Shown here piece after piece: positions 35,991-45,839 of a stretch of DNA of 64,000 nucleotides. Made by a program: the position numbers and the translations under genes. How positions within the stretch are numbered: position 1 is the stretch's first letter; each line of letters opens with the position of its first letter. Under the pieces are notes generated by a model. The model saw only the letters and a list, made by a program, of their open reading frames with translations, searched no databases and was not told the DNA's origin. Location of the stretch: the NCBI GenBank assembly GCA_018873225.1, contig JAEILZ010000003.1, positions 496,001-560,000 of the forward strand, given 5' to 3'. This DNA comes from [Phialemoniopsis] sp. UDSM-2020 (Eukaryota; Ascomycota; Sordariomycetes; Thyridiales; Thyridiaceae).

Positions 35991-37055
35991 CTACCCCGCC
36001 AGATCTGCAACCTCGATCAGCTCAGCCAACAATTCCTCCCCCTTGGCCACCAGACTGATGTGACCCTCTCCCTCCATGAGATGCTTCCTCAACCGCTCAC
36101 CGGGCAAGTGCTCCGCGAGCCACGCCCCATGCGCAAACGGAACCATCTTGTCCTCGCGGCCCTGGTACAGCAAGACCGGCACCCGCACTTCGTCCAGCGA
36201 GAATCCCCATGCGTGCGTAAACTCGAAGTCGTCGTCGATCCAGCCGTCCACGCCGCCGCGCACGCCGCCGCGCATGACGTCGACCAAGAACGAGCCCAGG
36301 TCGCTACCATCGCCGCACGCGCGGCGGTCGACGTCGCTCAGGAGGGTGGAAAAGGCGGCGACACCATCGGCGACGCTGCCGGCTAGGATGCCCTCACGCT
36401 GTGCGGTGCAGAACTTTCGCAGTTCCTCCTCGCCCTTGTCTGCGGCGTCGAATGCTGCGATGTCTTTGGTGCCGAAGGTGGTCAGAGACCTGGCATGGTT
36501 TCCCAATCGACGTAGCTGAAAAAGAAAAAATCAAAGAAAATGCTTACTGTCCTCGCCAAATCCAGCCCGGAAATCAAGACCCTCGGCGTCGGCTGGAGCG
36601 ATGCTAGCTATGGTCAGCGCGGCGAGCGTACCAGGCAGGCGTGCAGCGCATGCGAGGGCGTGAGGGCCTGTCGTGGAAACGCGTCAGGTCAGCAATCAAT
36701 TGATGGATATTTGCGCCCGTCGCGTAAATAAGCCGTGCAGGTCCTCACCGCCACCGCTCCAGCCCGCGACAATGCACTTCTCCACGCCGAGATGCGCATT
36801 CAGGGCCTGCACATCGGCCACCATGTCGATGACTCTTCTGCCAAAGCGCCGGGTGGAGTTGCCGTATCCGGGACGCCGCGGCGCAATAATCCGGACGCCA
36901 CGTTTCTGAGCACCGGCGATGAGCGACTGGGGAGGCTGGCACTCGCAAGGGGTGCCGTGAAGCCAGATGAGGGTTAACAGGCCGTCAGGTGCGCCAAAGA
37001 CACCGTAGCTTAGAGTCCGGCCATCGGGCAGCTGGAACTGACGTTGGTCGGCCAT
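35991..37055 (-). CDS. Alpha/beta hydrolase
   Basis: Three exons (36749-37055, 36548-36667, 35991-36463) give 299 residues. [15 protein letters not shown] and WLHGTP form the N-terminal strand and oxyanion region. The nucleophile is Ser in AGWSGGGPH, the acid lies in [11 protein letters not shown], and the His in EGEGHISL, a complete triad of the AB hydrolase-1 fold. The last intron ends at CACCAAAG (36464), which joins GFGED to [13 protein letters not shown]; this choice restores the family pattern better than the upstream CAG. There is no signal peptide. It could hydrolyse esters, epoxides or C-C bonds. It is divergent from the SDR at 37701, 645 bp away. Confidence 0.88.
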
Positions 37056-37700
37056 TGAGAATGAGATAACCCACCGAGTGATTGAAGGAAATCGTAGCCA
37101 TCTTGTTGAGAGTTCCAGACTGAGCTCGTCTTACATTTTATGCTGCTTCTTGCTGATCTGTAGGATTTCTGAAGGATTGTGACAAATTAGCCAAGAAAGA
37201 GCGGTCAACTTGAACAATCGAAGTCAGCAGTTTCCTGGGTAGTCAAAGGCAGTCTCCTCCATGGCCTGGTCCGCATTTATACTCAGCGAGGTTCTTCGAT
37301 ATAAATCAGTCTAGATCACTGTACCTATTGGGTTATCTTATCAGATCGTCGGCCATTTAGGCAACCAGCACGCTGGTTGGCTGGATCGGAAAGTTTACCA
37401 GCCATCTCCCATTGGCACAGCTGTAGAACTAGATCTCGCTTTCGTCGCGGCCGGCGTTCCGGTGATAACGGACCTAAGCCTGGAATGGCCCACGCTTTTC
37501 CGTCCTTAGTCACTTTTCCGGGTATGATGATGTATTACACTGAGTAGACAGTCTACAGTCTGTCTCGTAACTCCGCAACAAATCAACTGTATATAAAATT
37601 GTATATAAACTACTTGCCACTGCTACGATATCAAGATCTGAACCTGAACCTCGTCTCGAATCACTCAAAACCGTGAAAAGAGGACCATAGTGCACTAACA
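37056..37700. other. Divergent promoter region (hydrolase / SDR)
   Basis: It carries two tandem TATA boxes on the SDR side; otherwise no coding support. Confidence 0.55.
37590..37609 (+). promoter_or_regulatory. Tandem TATA boxes
   Basis: TATATAAAA at 37590 and TATATAAA at 37602, 12 bp apart and each preceded by G, lie about 92-111 bp before the SDR start codon. Confidence 0.6.
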
Positions 37701-38591
37701 ATGGCCGATAAGACACGCAGCAACTACCCACCCGTGGCCACCTTCGTTACGAAGAACCACCATGATACCTACGACTTTATAGACCCATTGAAGGCTGACC
37801 TCTCAGGCAAGTCGGTCTTCATCACCGGCGCATCAAAGGGCGTCGGCCGCGCAACAGCACGCCGCTTCGCCATGGCCGGCTGCTCTAAGATCGCCATCGG
37901 CGCGCGCTCAAGCCTGTCCGAAGTCGAGGTGGAGGTCAAAGCCGCGGCAGAGAAGGCCAAGCGCCCGGCGCCTCGGGTCCTAGCCCTCAACCTCGACGTG
38001 ACGTCGGAGGACTCGGTGCGCGCCGCCGCCGAGGCCACCGAGAAGGCCTTCGGCGGCAGCCTGGACGTACTCGTCAACAATGCGGGCTACTTGGAGAAGT
38101 GGCAGCGCCTCGGTGAGACCGACCCGGCCGAGTGGTGGCGCTCGTGGGAGGTCAACGTCAAGGGCAGCTTCCTGTGCCTGCACTTCCTGCTGCCGCAGCT
38201 CCTGCGCTCGCCGACGAAAATGGTCATCAACCTCACGAGCGCGGGCGCGCACAACACCAACATCGGCGCGTCGGCGTACCAGGGGTCGCGCTTCGCGACG
38301 TGTCGCCTGACAGAGTTTGTCGAGAGCGACTACCGCGACGAAGGGGTGTTTGCCGTGTCGCTGCACCCGGGCGGCATCAAGACGGAGCTCGCGTCCAACA
38401 TGCCCGAGTACATGCACGCGGTGCTGACGGACGAGCCCGAGATGCCCGCCGACGTCATGGTGTGGCTTGCGCAGAGGAGGCCCGAGTGGCTCAATGGGCG
38501 GTTTATCAGCTCGACTTGGGACTTGCAGGAGCTGGAGGCCAAGAAGGACGAGATCAAGGACACCAAGTTGAAATTCAGGATGGTCATCTAA
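37701..38591 (+). CDS. Short-chain dehydrogenase/reductase with Arg in place of catalytic Lys
   Basis: One exon of 296 codons. The SDR cofactor motif TGASKGVG, LVNNAGY and the Ser in INLTSAGAH are standard. The active-site Tyr lies in SAYQGSRFA, so the usual YxxxK reads YxxxR. The preceding text (VNVKGSFLCLHFLLP) and the following PGGIKTELA match classical SDRs. Arg at this place may keep the pKa role poorly; the enzyme may be altered or act by a variant mechanism. The long leader MADKTRSNYPPVATF is seen in some fungal SDRs tied to secondary metabolism. It is transcribed away from the hydrolase, behind a strong tandem TATA promoter. Confidence 0.92.
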   Translation: MADKTRSNYPPVATFVTKNHHDTYDFIDPLKADLSGKSVFITGASKGVGRATARRFAMAGCSKIAIGARSSLSEVEVEVKAAAEKAKRPAPRVLALNLDVTSEDSVRAAAEATEKAFGGSLDVLVNNAGYLEKWQRLGETDPAEWWRSWEVNVKGSFLCLHFLLPQLLRSPTKMVINLTSAGAHNTNIGASAYQGSRFATCRLTEFVESDYRDEGVFAVSLHPGGIKTELASNMPEYMHAVLTDEPEMPADVMVWLAQRRPEWLNGRFISSTWDLQELEAKKDEIKDTKLKFRMVI

Positions 38592-38957
38592 GGCTAGATA
38601 TTCAAACGATTCCGTACAACTATCTAGATTGATAATTGTTGGTGGACAGAAGCTTTCTTGGTGCTGTGAGGCATGCGCATGTAACCTGGCTGTGTCTGAA
38701 GACGGAAGCTCCGACAAAATGCGTACCCCGCCGCCGGAGTGCGGAGCGGAGGTGTGGGGCTCGCTGCCTGAACCGACTACTCCGCTTGACGGCGTACATC
38801 TGCACATCGGCGGTGAAAATCTATGCCATTTGTCATCCTCGACCCCTCAGCTGTCTTCGCGACTCATCCTCGCAGATGTGTATCATGGTCATAGTACCCA
38901 AATTTGCATACTGATGCAGTACATTCTCAACCATCAAATTGCCCTGATATCCTGACC
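38592..38957. other. Intergenic between two plus-strand genes
   Basis: Presumed terminator of the SDR and promoter of the MFS gene. An in-frame upstream Met at 38904 of the MFS gene lies here. Confidence 0.5.
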
Positions 38958-40851
38958 ATGTCTGTCGTGCAAACTGTCTCTCTGACGGAGGCGGCCGACG
39001 GCCCGCTCTCGGTGCTCCCGCCACTTGCCCAACATGTATCGCAAGCGACGACGGTCGGCCCCAGTGCAGAGCCGAGAATCATGCGAGTCTTTGATGTCGC
39101 GCCTTCGACTTCCATGAGCCGGACCTATCGATTCTACATTACCAGTCTGATCGTCGCGGCAAACCTTGTCCAGGTAGGCAAAACAAAGGAATAATCCTGG
39201 ATGTCTGACCTTGATACACTGGCTGACTCTTGACTGGTTCATTCTTCCAGTTCATCTCCACTATGGTCACCATCGGAGCGGGTCTGTTCCTCAGCAAGGA
39301 GCTCGGCCGTGATGTCGGACCCGGTCAGGCCAATTGGATGGCGGCCTCGTATCCGTAAGTCGCTACCACGGTGGACGGCATCTCAAAGGTTGACAGCTAA
39401 CATGGGCTTTCCAACGCAAGCTTGACTCAGGGTGCGTTTGTCGTGATGAGCGGTAGGCTTGGGGCTGTCTACGGACACCAGCAAGTTCTCCTGGCTGGCG
39501 GTGCCATTTTCATCTTGTTCACGCTTGTCACGGGCTTCTGCACCACCTACGAGTCCTTCGTTGCAGCTCGAGCCCTGACTGGCGTAGGCGCCGGCCTATC
39601 GATGCCCAATGCTGTAGCTATGGTCACGATTATGCTGCCCCCAGGCCGCTCGCGAAACGTGACGGTGGCATTTTTTGCTGCGGCAGCACCCATTGGTGGC
39701 TGGCTGGGCACTCTTATTGCTGGTTTATTCATCGAGCTGTCAAACTGGAGGTGGATCTTTTACTTCTTGTAAGCTGCACCCGGTGAGACTCGCCCAGCAA
39801 GTCGAACTGGAGCTAACCATCACACAGGGCAATGTTTAGTGCTGCTGTTTTTATAGTCCTCTTTCTCTCCCTGCCCCACGAGGAGCCTGTTGACAAAGGC
39901 GGAAAGATCGATTATGTCGGATCATTTCTGGGCGTCAGCGGCTTGTTGCTCTTCAACTTTGCCTGGAAGTAAGATTACCACCGCCCTGGCCCGCGGAAGT
40001 CGACCATACTAATATGACCTAGCCAAGCACCGTCAGTAGGCTGGTCCACCTCCTACGAACTCGCCGTCGTCATCCTCTCCGTCCTCCTCCTGGCCGCCTT
40101 CGTCGCGTGGGAGCACTTCTTCGCCCAGGACCCCATCATGCCCCTGTCCATCTTCCGCGGCCCGACTTTTGCCGCGCTCGTCGTCGTCGTGCTCCTGAGC
40201 TACATGTCCTTTGGCATCTCCCTCTGGTACATGGTCGCCTGGGGCCAGCTCGTCCGCGGCTGGACCGTCATGGACCTCTCGGTCAACATGATCCCCTTCG
40301 CCGTCGGGTCCACGGCCTCGGTCGGCCTCGCCGCGTGGCTCATCCCGCGCCTCGCCGCGCAGTGGATCGTCGGCCTGGGCATCGCGGCGGTCCTGCTGTC
40401 GAACCTCCTGCTGGCCACGATGCCCGCGTACCAGACGTACTGGGCCCAGGCGTTTCCGGCTATTCTGTTGGGCAGCGTCTGCCCGGATTTCGTATACGTC
40501 GCGGCGCAGGTCATCGCCAGCAACAGCGTGAGCCGCAAACAGCAGGGCATTGCGGGGAGCCTGATTGGCACGCTCAACCTCTACGGGAACAGTCTGGGCC
40601 TCGGCTTTGCGGGGACCATCGAGACGGAGCTGACCAAGGGGGCGAGGGCAGAGGTTCCCGTCGACGAGATCCCGGGTTACCGTGCCGCTTTGTACTTTGG
40701 GGTGGCGCTCGCGGTGGTGGCGCTCATTTTGGACTTTGCGTTTGTCAGGATGCCCAAGGATGAGAGGGAGGGGTGGGAGGCTGCCGATGCCGAGCAAGAT
40801 GTGGCAGCCGTGGGAAGCACTACGGCTATTGAATTGCCGAGTCGTGCCTAG
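38958..40851 (+). CDS. MFS transporter, drug/metabolite:H+ antiporter type (14-helix)
   Basis: Five exons (38958-39173, 39251-39354, 39421-39768, 39828-39968, 40023-40851) give about 545 residues. Helix one starts at YRFYITSLIVAANLVQ; the loop SGRLGAVYGHQ is the MFS motif A variant; motif C-like ALTGVGAGLSMPNA follows. About 14 hydrophobic segments are visible, which suggests the DHA2 class used for export of drugs and secondary metabolites. The upstream Met at 38904 would add 18 residues; the chosen start precedes a normal acidic leader. It follows the SDR on the same strand. Export of a product of the local enzymes is possible but not shown. Confidence 0.9.
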
Positions 40852-41127
40852 TCACCCATTGTCAAAGTACAGATTGCACTCAGAGCTGTCAGAAAGGTTT
40901 GCGGACTGGAAGTGCTTTGGTCTGGTGATACCAATGAAGCAGTTGGCTGGGTTGATCACACATCTGTATTAGGTATGATCTACCGGGTTGTAGAGCTATG
41001 GTTTGGTCTAGAATTTGCGACATTTCGGTGACTCTAGAGACAGTTCACTATAGTGATAGATAGAGATTGTATGGCCATTTTCATTCAACCGTGGGGCTCT
41101 CTCCTGTTAGACCTCGTCGGGCTGAAG

Positions 41128-42978
41128 TTACACCTCCCGCTCCTCAACCTGGACCGACTTCTCCTTTGTAAATCCTGTTTCCGTAGGAATGATCTCCCCG
41201 TGTTTGTACTGGCTAAATTTCCGGACAGGTACGTCTGCATTGAACAGGTAGTCGATCTCCTCGAGAGAAAAGCCCTGTAGAACATTGGGGTTAGCATCAG
41301 CTGGAATGGAAAGCGACATGCTTCAAAGAAACTCACCTTGCATTCTGGCAGGCAAAGCCAGGTGAACAGGATAGCCAATGCACTGAAGGATCCAAAGATG
41401 AATCCGACCTTGGCGCCAAGGGCGGCATAGGGCTCGTACAGGAGGTACGGGATGCTGAAGTTGACGGCGAACAGACAGATGATCTGGACGACATTGCCAG
41501 TCGCGTAGGTCACGTCACGAAGGCGATTTGTGGGCAGCTCGGCGGCAACGACGTGAGACACGGGTGCCCATCCGAGACAGAAGCCGGCACCGAAGATGGT
41601 TGTCATGGCCGTGACTCCGATCTTCATGCTCATTGTCGGGTTGGGTGGCGTTCCGAGGCCTCCCATGACCATCAGAGATCCGAATTGCAGGAAAGCGCCG
41701 ACATTCAAAAGGGCCCTGTTTGGATAACATGTCAGTGGCTTGCTCTGTAAGTAGGTGCAGTGGGGCTTATCTACTCACTTGCGTCCGGAGATATCCGTCA
41801 GATACATGCAGGCCAGAATGGTCCCCATATTGATCAGCTGGTTGACCACCTTCATGATGAAGGGGTCGATGGCGCCGATGTCCTTGACAAAGATTGCGCC
41901 GTACTGCGACGTGAATGCTTGGCCAGTCACCTGATTCAAAAGTTAGTGCCCGGACTTGCAAACCCTGGAGGATAGCAGCGCTGCTTTTATGACAGCGCAG
42001 AAGGAATCACTGACCTGAAGGAAGAAGTTGACGCCGATCGTGGCCAAAGTGCGGTATAGGTTCTTGCCCTGCCAGATCTCCTTGAACGAGCCCTTCTCTA
42101 TGGACACTTCAAGGCCAGCCTGGAGAGCCGCGAACTCCTCGTCCATCTGTTGTTCGGTATATTTACCCCGTCGGATCAGGGCGAGGTTCTCTCGGGCTTC
42201 GGTCGTGCGGCCCTTCATCAGTAGCCAACGAGGAGACTATCGCTGTGGTTAGCCACAATGTTGCCGTGTATTGGAGACATACTTCTCACCTCGGGAATCC
42301 AGAAGGTGCCGATAAAGACAATCGTGGGGATCACAAAGAACAGTCCGTAGGGGATTCTCCAAGCATTATCTCCCTGTATCTTGCTAGTTCCAAGACAGAC
42401 ACAGGACATGATGAGAGCGCCCATCTGCCCAATAGTCAGTTCAACACATTGCGAGGATCAGCAGGGAGATGGCAACGAACCATGAGACCCAGCTGGTATG
42501 TTCCAACCACGAATCCTCGGACGCTGGCGGGCACAAACTCGGCCTGTGCGACAGGGATGGTTGCCAGCTCCATACCGATGTAGAGGTAGTTGATCACTCG
42601 GGCCGCGAGGACCTGCTCCTTGTGCTGGGCAGTGTTGGCTAGGATGGCTGCAACCCAGGCCCAGACGCACATGACCCAGAACGACATCCGGCGGCCCCAT
42701 TTCCGGCAGATGAAGCTGCCGAGGGCCACGCCGATGACCTGTCCGACCGTGGGCAAACTGTTGAGGAGCGAGAGGAAGTAGGGTTCGATGGCATAGCGTT
42801 TGCGGGCCGCGCTGTAGGCGCCAAACTTGCGCTCAAAGGGCGTCATGGCCTGCGTCGTGCTGTAGGCGACCTGGTCGAGGCCGTAGTTGACCTGCGACAG
42901 CATCATGAGGCTGCAGCAGAACAGCAGGCGCCCGTTGAAGGCGCCTGACAGATGGCTTTTCTGGAATATGCCACCCAT
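41128..42978 (-). CDS. MFS sugar transporter
   Basis: Six exons (42481-42978, 42290-42424, 42015-42236, 41779-41930, 41337-41715, 41128-41274) give about 510 residues. NYGLDQVAYSTTQAM in helix one, CRKWGRRMSFW (the RxGRR loop motif), PxSPRWLLMKGR (sugar transporter PESPRWL motif, here spread across an intron) and CLPECKG at the C-terminus (PETKG motif) place it in the sugar porter family. It would carry a hexose, a polyol or quinate-like compound by proton symport at the plasma membrane. The Met at 43053 in frame is an alternative start, but MGGIFQKSHL resembles family N-termini. Convergent with the DHA-type transporter. Confidence 0.92.
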
Positions 42979-43949
42979 GATTGTTTGGTACAGGAGGTGG
43001 CCTTTCGGGTAGACTGCGAGTTTTCGTGATAGACGCTGGCGAATGAACAACAAAAGGATCTGATGAAACCCTTGTTACCTTTATACAAGCGATGGCATTC
43101 GCCGCAGAACCGATCGGTCAGGTTCCGGACGGCTGGGACGTCGGACAACGGGGTGGGTCACGTAGGGAAGAAAATTAATGTCCGGGGGGCTTGGGGCTCC
43201 TCAAAAGGCTAAAGTCGAGTTCCCCAGACTTCACGACATCTCAAGCCGGCATGGCGAATCGCAGCCAGCCTTTCTGGATTGGGGAATCTGGATGGCGAAA
43301 CGTGGATATGTCAAGGCGTAACATGGGCCAGAACATCGACTAGAAGTCATGTCAAAGCTAGACATGGGCTCGCCAAGGCTGATGGACTGGTCACTGGTGA
43401 GCGGGCCTCCGGCTTTCGTGGTTCGGACGTCGGAGCCGCCCAGCAAATTCTGGGTGGGCAAACATCTCCCTTGAACCGGACATCGGTGACAGCACCGAAA
43501 GCCGACCACGTCCATTTTCACTCGGAACCAAATTCACCCACCCTTTCAGGACTGTCATACAGAGGTGGCAAGGGTAAGTAAGACGTCCTTGCGAGGTATT
43601 GACCTGTACGGCGTTGGGTAGTGGGATAACTCTCTTCCCAGCAGTCGATACCTAACAGGGGGATCGAAATTTCAGCCTGCAACCTTCGTAGATTTGTCCT
43701 CGACAATTGCCTATGCCTGTTTGAGCAGATGTGCAGCCATCCCCGGTTTTCATGGCGCTTATTAGCATTACCGAAAGCGCCGCGAGCCTAAGCGTCAAGC
43801 GCCGTCACGCAGCTGCAAATGAGGATTCGACATCAGTTTCAAGGTGTAGAAAGTGTGATATTCCCTTGTTGAGGGAGGCTATCATTGCAGGAGCTCAACA
43901 TCTGAAAGCAACAAGCCTGCAATCATGTCGCCGACCCATTCCCTGCAGC
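42979..43949. other. Intergenic
   Basis: Upstream of the sugar transporter. Short ORFs only; no RNA gene or repeat seen. Confidence 0.45.
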
Positions 43950-45000
43950 CGCTGTCGTCTAAGTCGTTGTCCTCACGGACATGGACAGGGATCCAGACGA
44001 TGAGCAAAGTCTCTGTCGCTATCTCGTCTACTGCAAACAGTCTCAGACCGAGGGGCTCATTTTCCACACATCAACTTGCCTGCGATCCTGGCTGATTCCG
44101 GAGAGCCTCCACATGCGATCAATTCCCATCGGTGGAGTCACTCAAAAGGGTCATTGCAACGGGTCATCCGGTAAATCTCTCGTGTGATCATGATTTTGTA
44201 TGCAGTTGAATTGACCTGTCTCGCGTTGCAGCTCTGTGGCCTAGAGGCTATCACTGATGACTTGCCGCTCAGCTTTAGGGCCGAGCTCCTTCCCAAAGCA
44301 GTCCTAAAGATGATTAGCCTGTCTGGGCGATCAGTTGGGGCGGTATCAATGTCCTTGCCGAAGTGTTAAAGAAGATCCGGATTCACTACAGCCATCCAGA
44401 GGCAGCCAAATTGCGTTCGTGACTGCGCGTCTACACAGCTTCAGATCAAGACGACTCCGGTCTCTGGATCCGACAGCAATTCCCTGATGTCTTCTGCATC
44501 TGCTCTGTGCATGGCTGGAATCAGTCTTACCTGGCAACTTAGATCACCATCTCTTCCCCTGACGTGGACTATGACCGATGATTTTTCTCAAACGAGTCAT
44601 CGCCCCGTCGTGATCATCAACGACTCAACCACGAGAAAAGCTTGGAGCCTATTCGTGTCGAGGCGGAGGTCGAGTCGACTGTCGTCTTCGATGCTTCCGA
44701 GAGCTACGACCCAGATCAAGGCGACGCACTGGCTTCAAGTGGTATCAGTACAGGGAGCCCAGCGGCATATTGACCGATCATCCCAGCGAGACCGCCAACG
44801 TGCAGATGAATCTGCTCAACGATCAAGGAAGCAATGTCGAGATCGTGGTTCCTCCAGCCAATAAGCCTTGTGTCCATCCCGTGGACGGCTCGCCTTTACC
44901 TGGACAGTGCCTACATGTAAAACTTGAAGCACAGGACATTGGACTGCCTCATCCCTTGATCAACTACCGTAGAATTCTCATTCAGGTTATGAAAAGATGA
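43950..45000 (+). pseudogene. Decayed DUF1593 (Sde182-like) gene
   Basis: Ordered pieces of a DUF1593 protein, the nucleoside-hydrolase-like Sde182 family, appear in changing frames. VVLTDMDRDPDDEQSLCRYL near 43960 is the N-terminal aspartate cluster. Near 44330 SWGGINVLAEVLKKIR follows, then AKLRS, a TGA stop at 44420-44422, and LRVYTASDQDDSGLWIR. LTWTMTDDFSQTSH, VEAEVESTVVFDASESYDPD and KWYQYREPSG each need a new frame. The stretch between the DSGLWIR part and LTWTMTDD is far too short, so a central segment is deleted. Sde182-like proteins are linked to carbohydrate binding or hydrolysis. The copy is clearly broken and presumably silent. Confidence 0.9.
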
Positions 45001-45839
45001 GTCTACAGAAGCAGACGCAGCTGGGCTCACGTCGCCACGTCCAGACTTGCAATAGAAGAGATACAGCAATGAACAGAAAGGAACATTCTCCGGAGCAAGA
45101 CGTGGACACAAGTGAGGACAAATGAAGAGCCTCTTTCGAAGGTCTTAACAAACCCCAAAACTTCCAACGCCAAGATCAGTTCATGTGACAGGACAAGTAT
45201 GTGAGTGGACTGACATCATTCCTGCAGGGACCACCCTAGGGGTCCTTCGTCGCTCTGTGCTACAGAATTTTGAGGAGGAAATCAGCGCCATGCGGGGCTT
45301 AGCTTTGGAGACTTCCGAGGAGCACGGAGATACGTGAAGAAGGAATCTTCAACGCTTGACGCAGTACGTACTGCAGCGGCGGGGAACTAGCCCATGCATC
45401 ACATGCTCGTTTCCACTGAATTGTCATGCAAATCTAAGTCTATCCTTGTCGTTTTCGTCTTGGCAGCAAGTTTCGGCTAGCATTCCCGCTTGGTTTCTCT
45501 TGCGCAGTTTGTTGTTGTGGAGGGAGCGTCGGCGCTCCGCCCGATCTCCGCATACGCGATTCCCTAACCCCCCGATGAGCCCCAGCCGTGTCCCCTCCCC
45601 CCACACGTCGAATCGAGCTAATGCGCTGATCAATGCAACATCATCTCCGACATTCTGTAACAGCGTAGGATGCCGAATTGACAGATTGGGCAGTTCCTAT
45701 CTCCGTTGACCAATCACACCAGCCTAGGCAATATAATGAAGAGCTTCAGGGAGATACAGTCTGGCTGAGAGCCAGTGTTGGTGCACGCACGATATACGAA
45801 TCGATTACGATTAGTTTTGGCCAGTAAAGAACATTAAGC
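45001..45839. other. Intergenic upstream of the aldehyde dehydrogenase
   Basis: Contains an ATATAATG element near 45731 that may act as TATA. No coding support. Confidence 0.45.

Noticed and set aside
37980..38807. 275-codon minus-strand ORF
   Set aside because: Antisense to the GC-rich SDR exon; no motif.
40033..40797. 254-codon minus-strand ORF
   Set aside because: Antisense shadow of the DHA-type transporter; Asp/Arg/Gly-rich without likeness to a family.
25782..42978. Secondary-metabolite cluster with PKS, NRPS or terpene core
   Set aside because: No large multidomain ORF, ketosynthase, adenylation or terpene-synthase motif is present in the window.
42979..43053. 25-residue N-terminal extension of the sugar transporter
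   Set aside because: MGGIFQKSHL matches the expected family start; the upstream Met gives an atypical basic leader.
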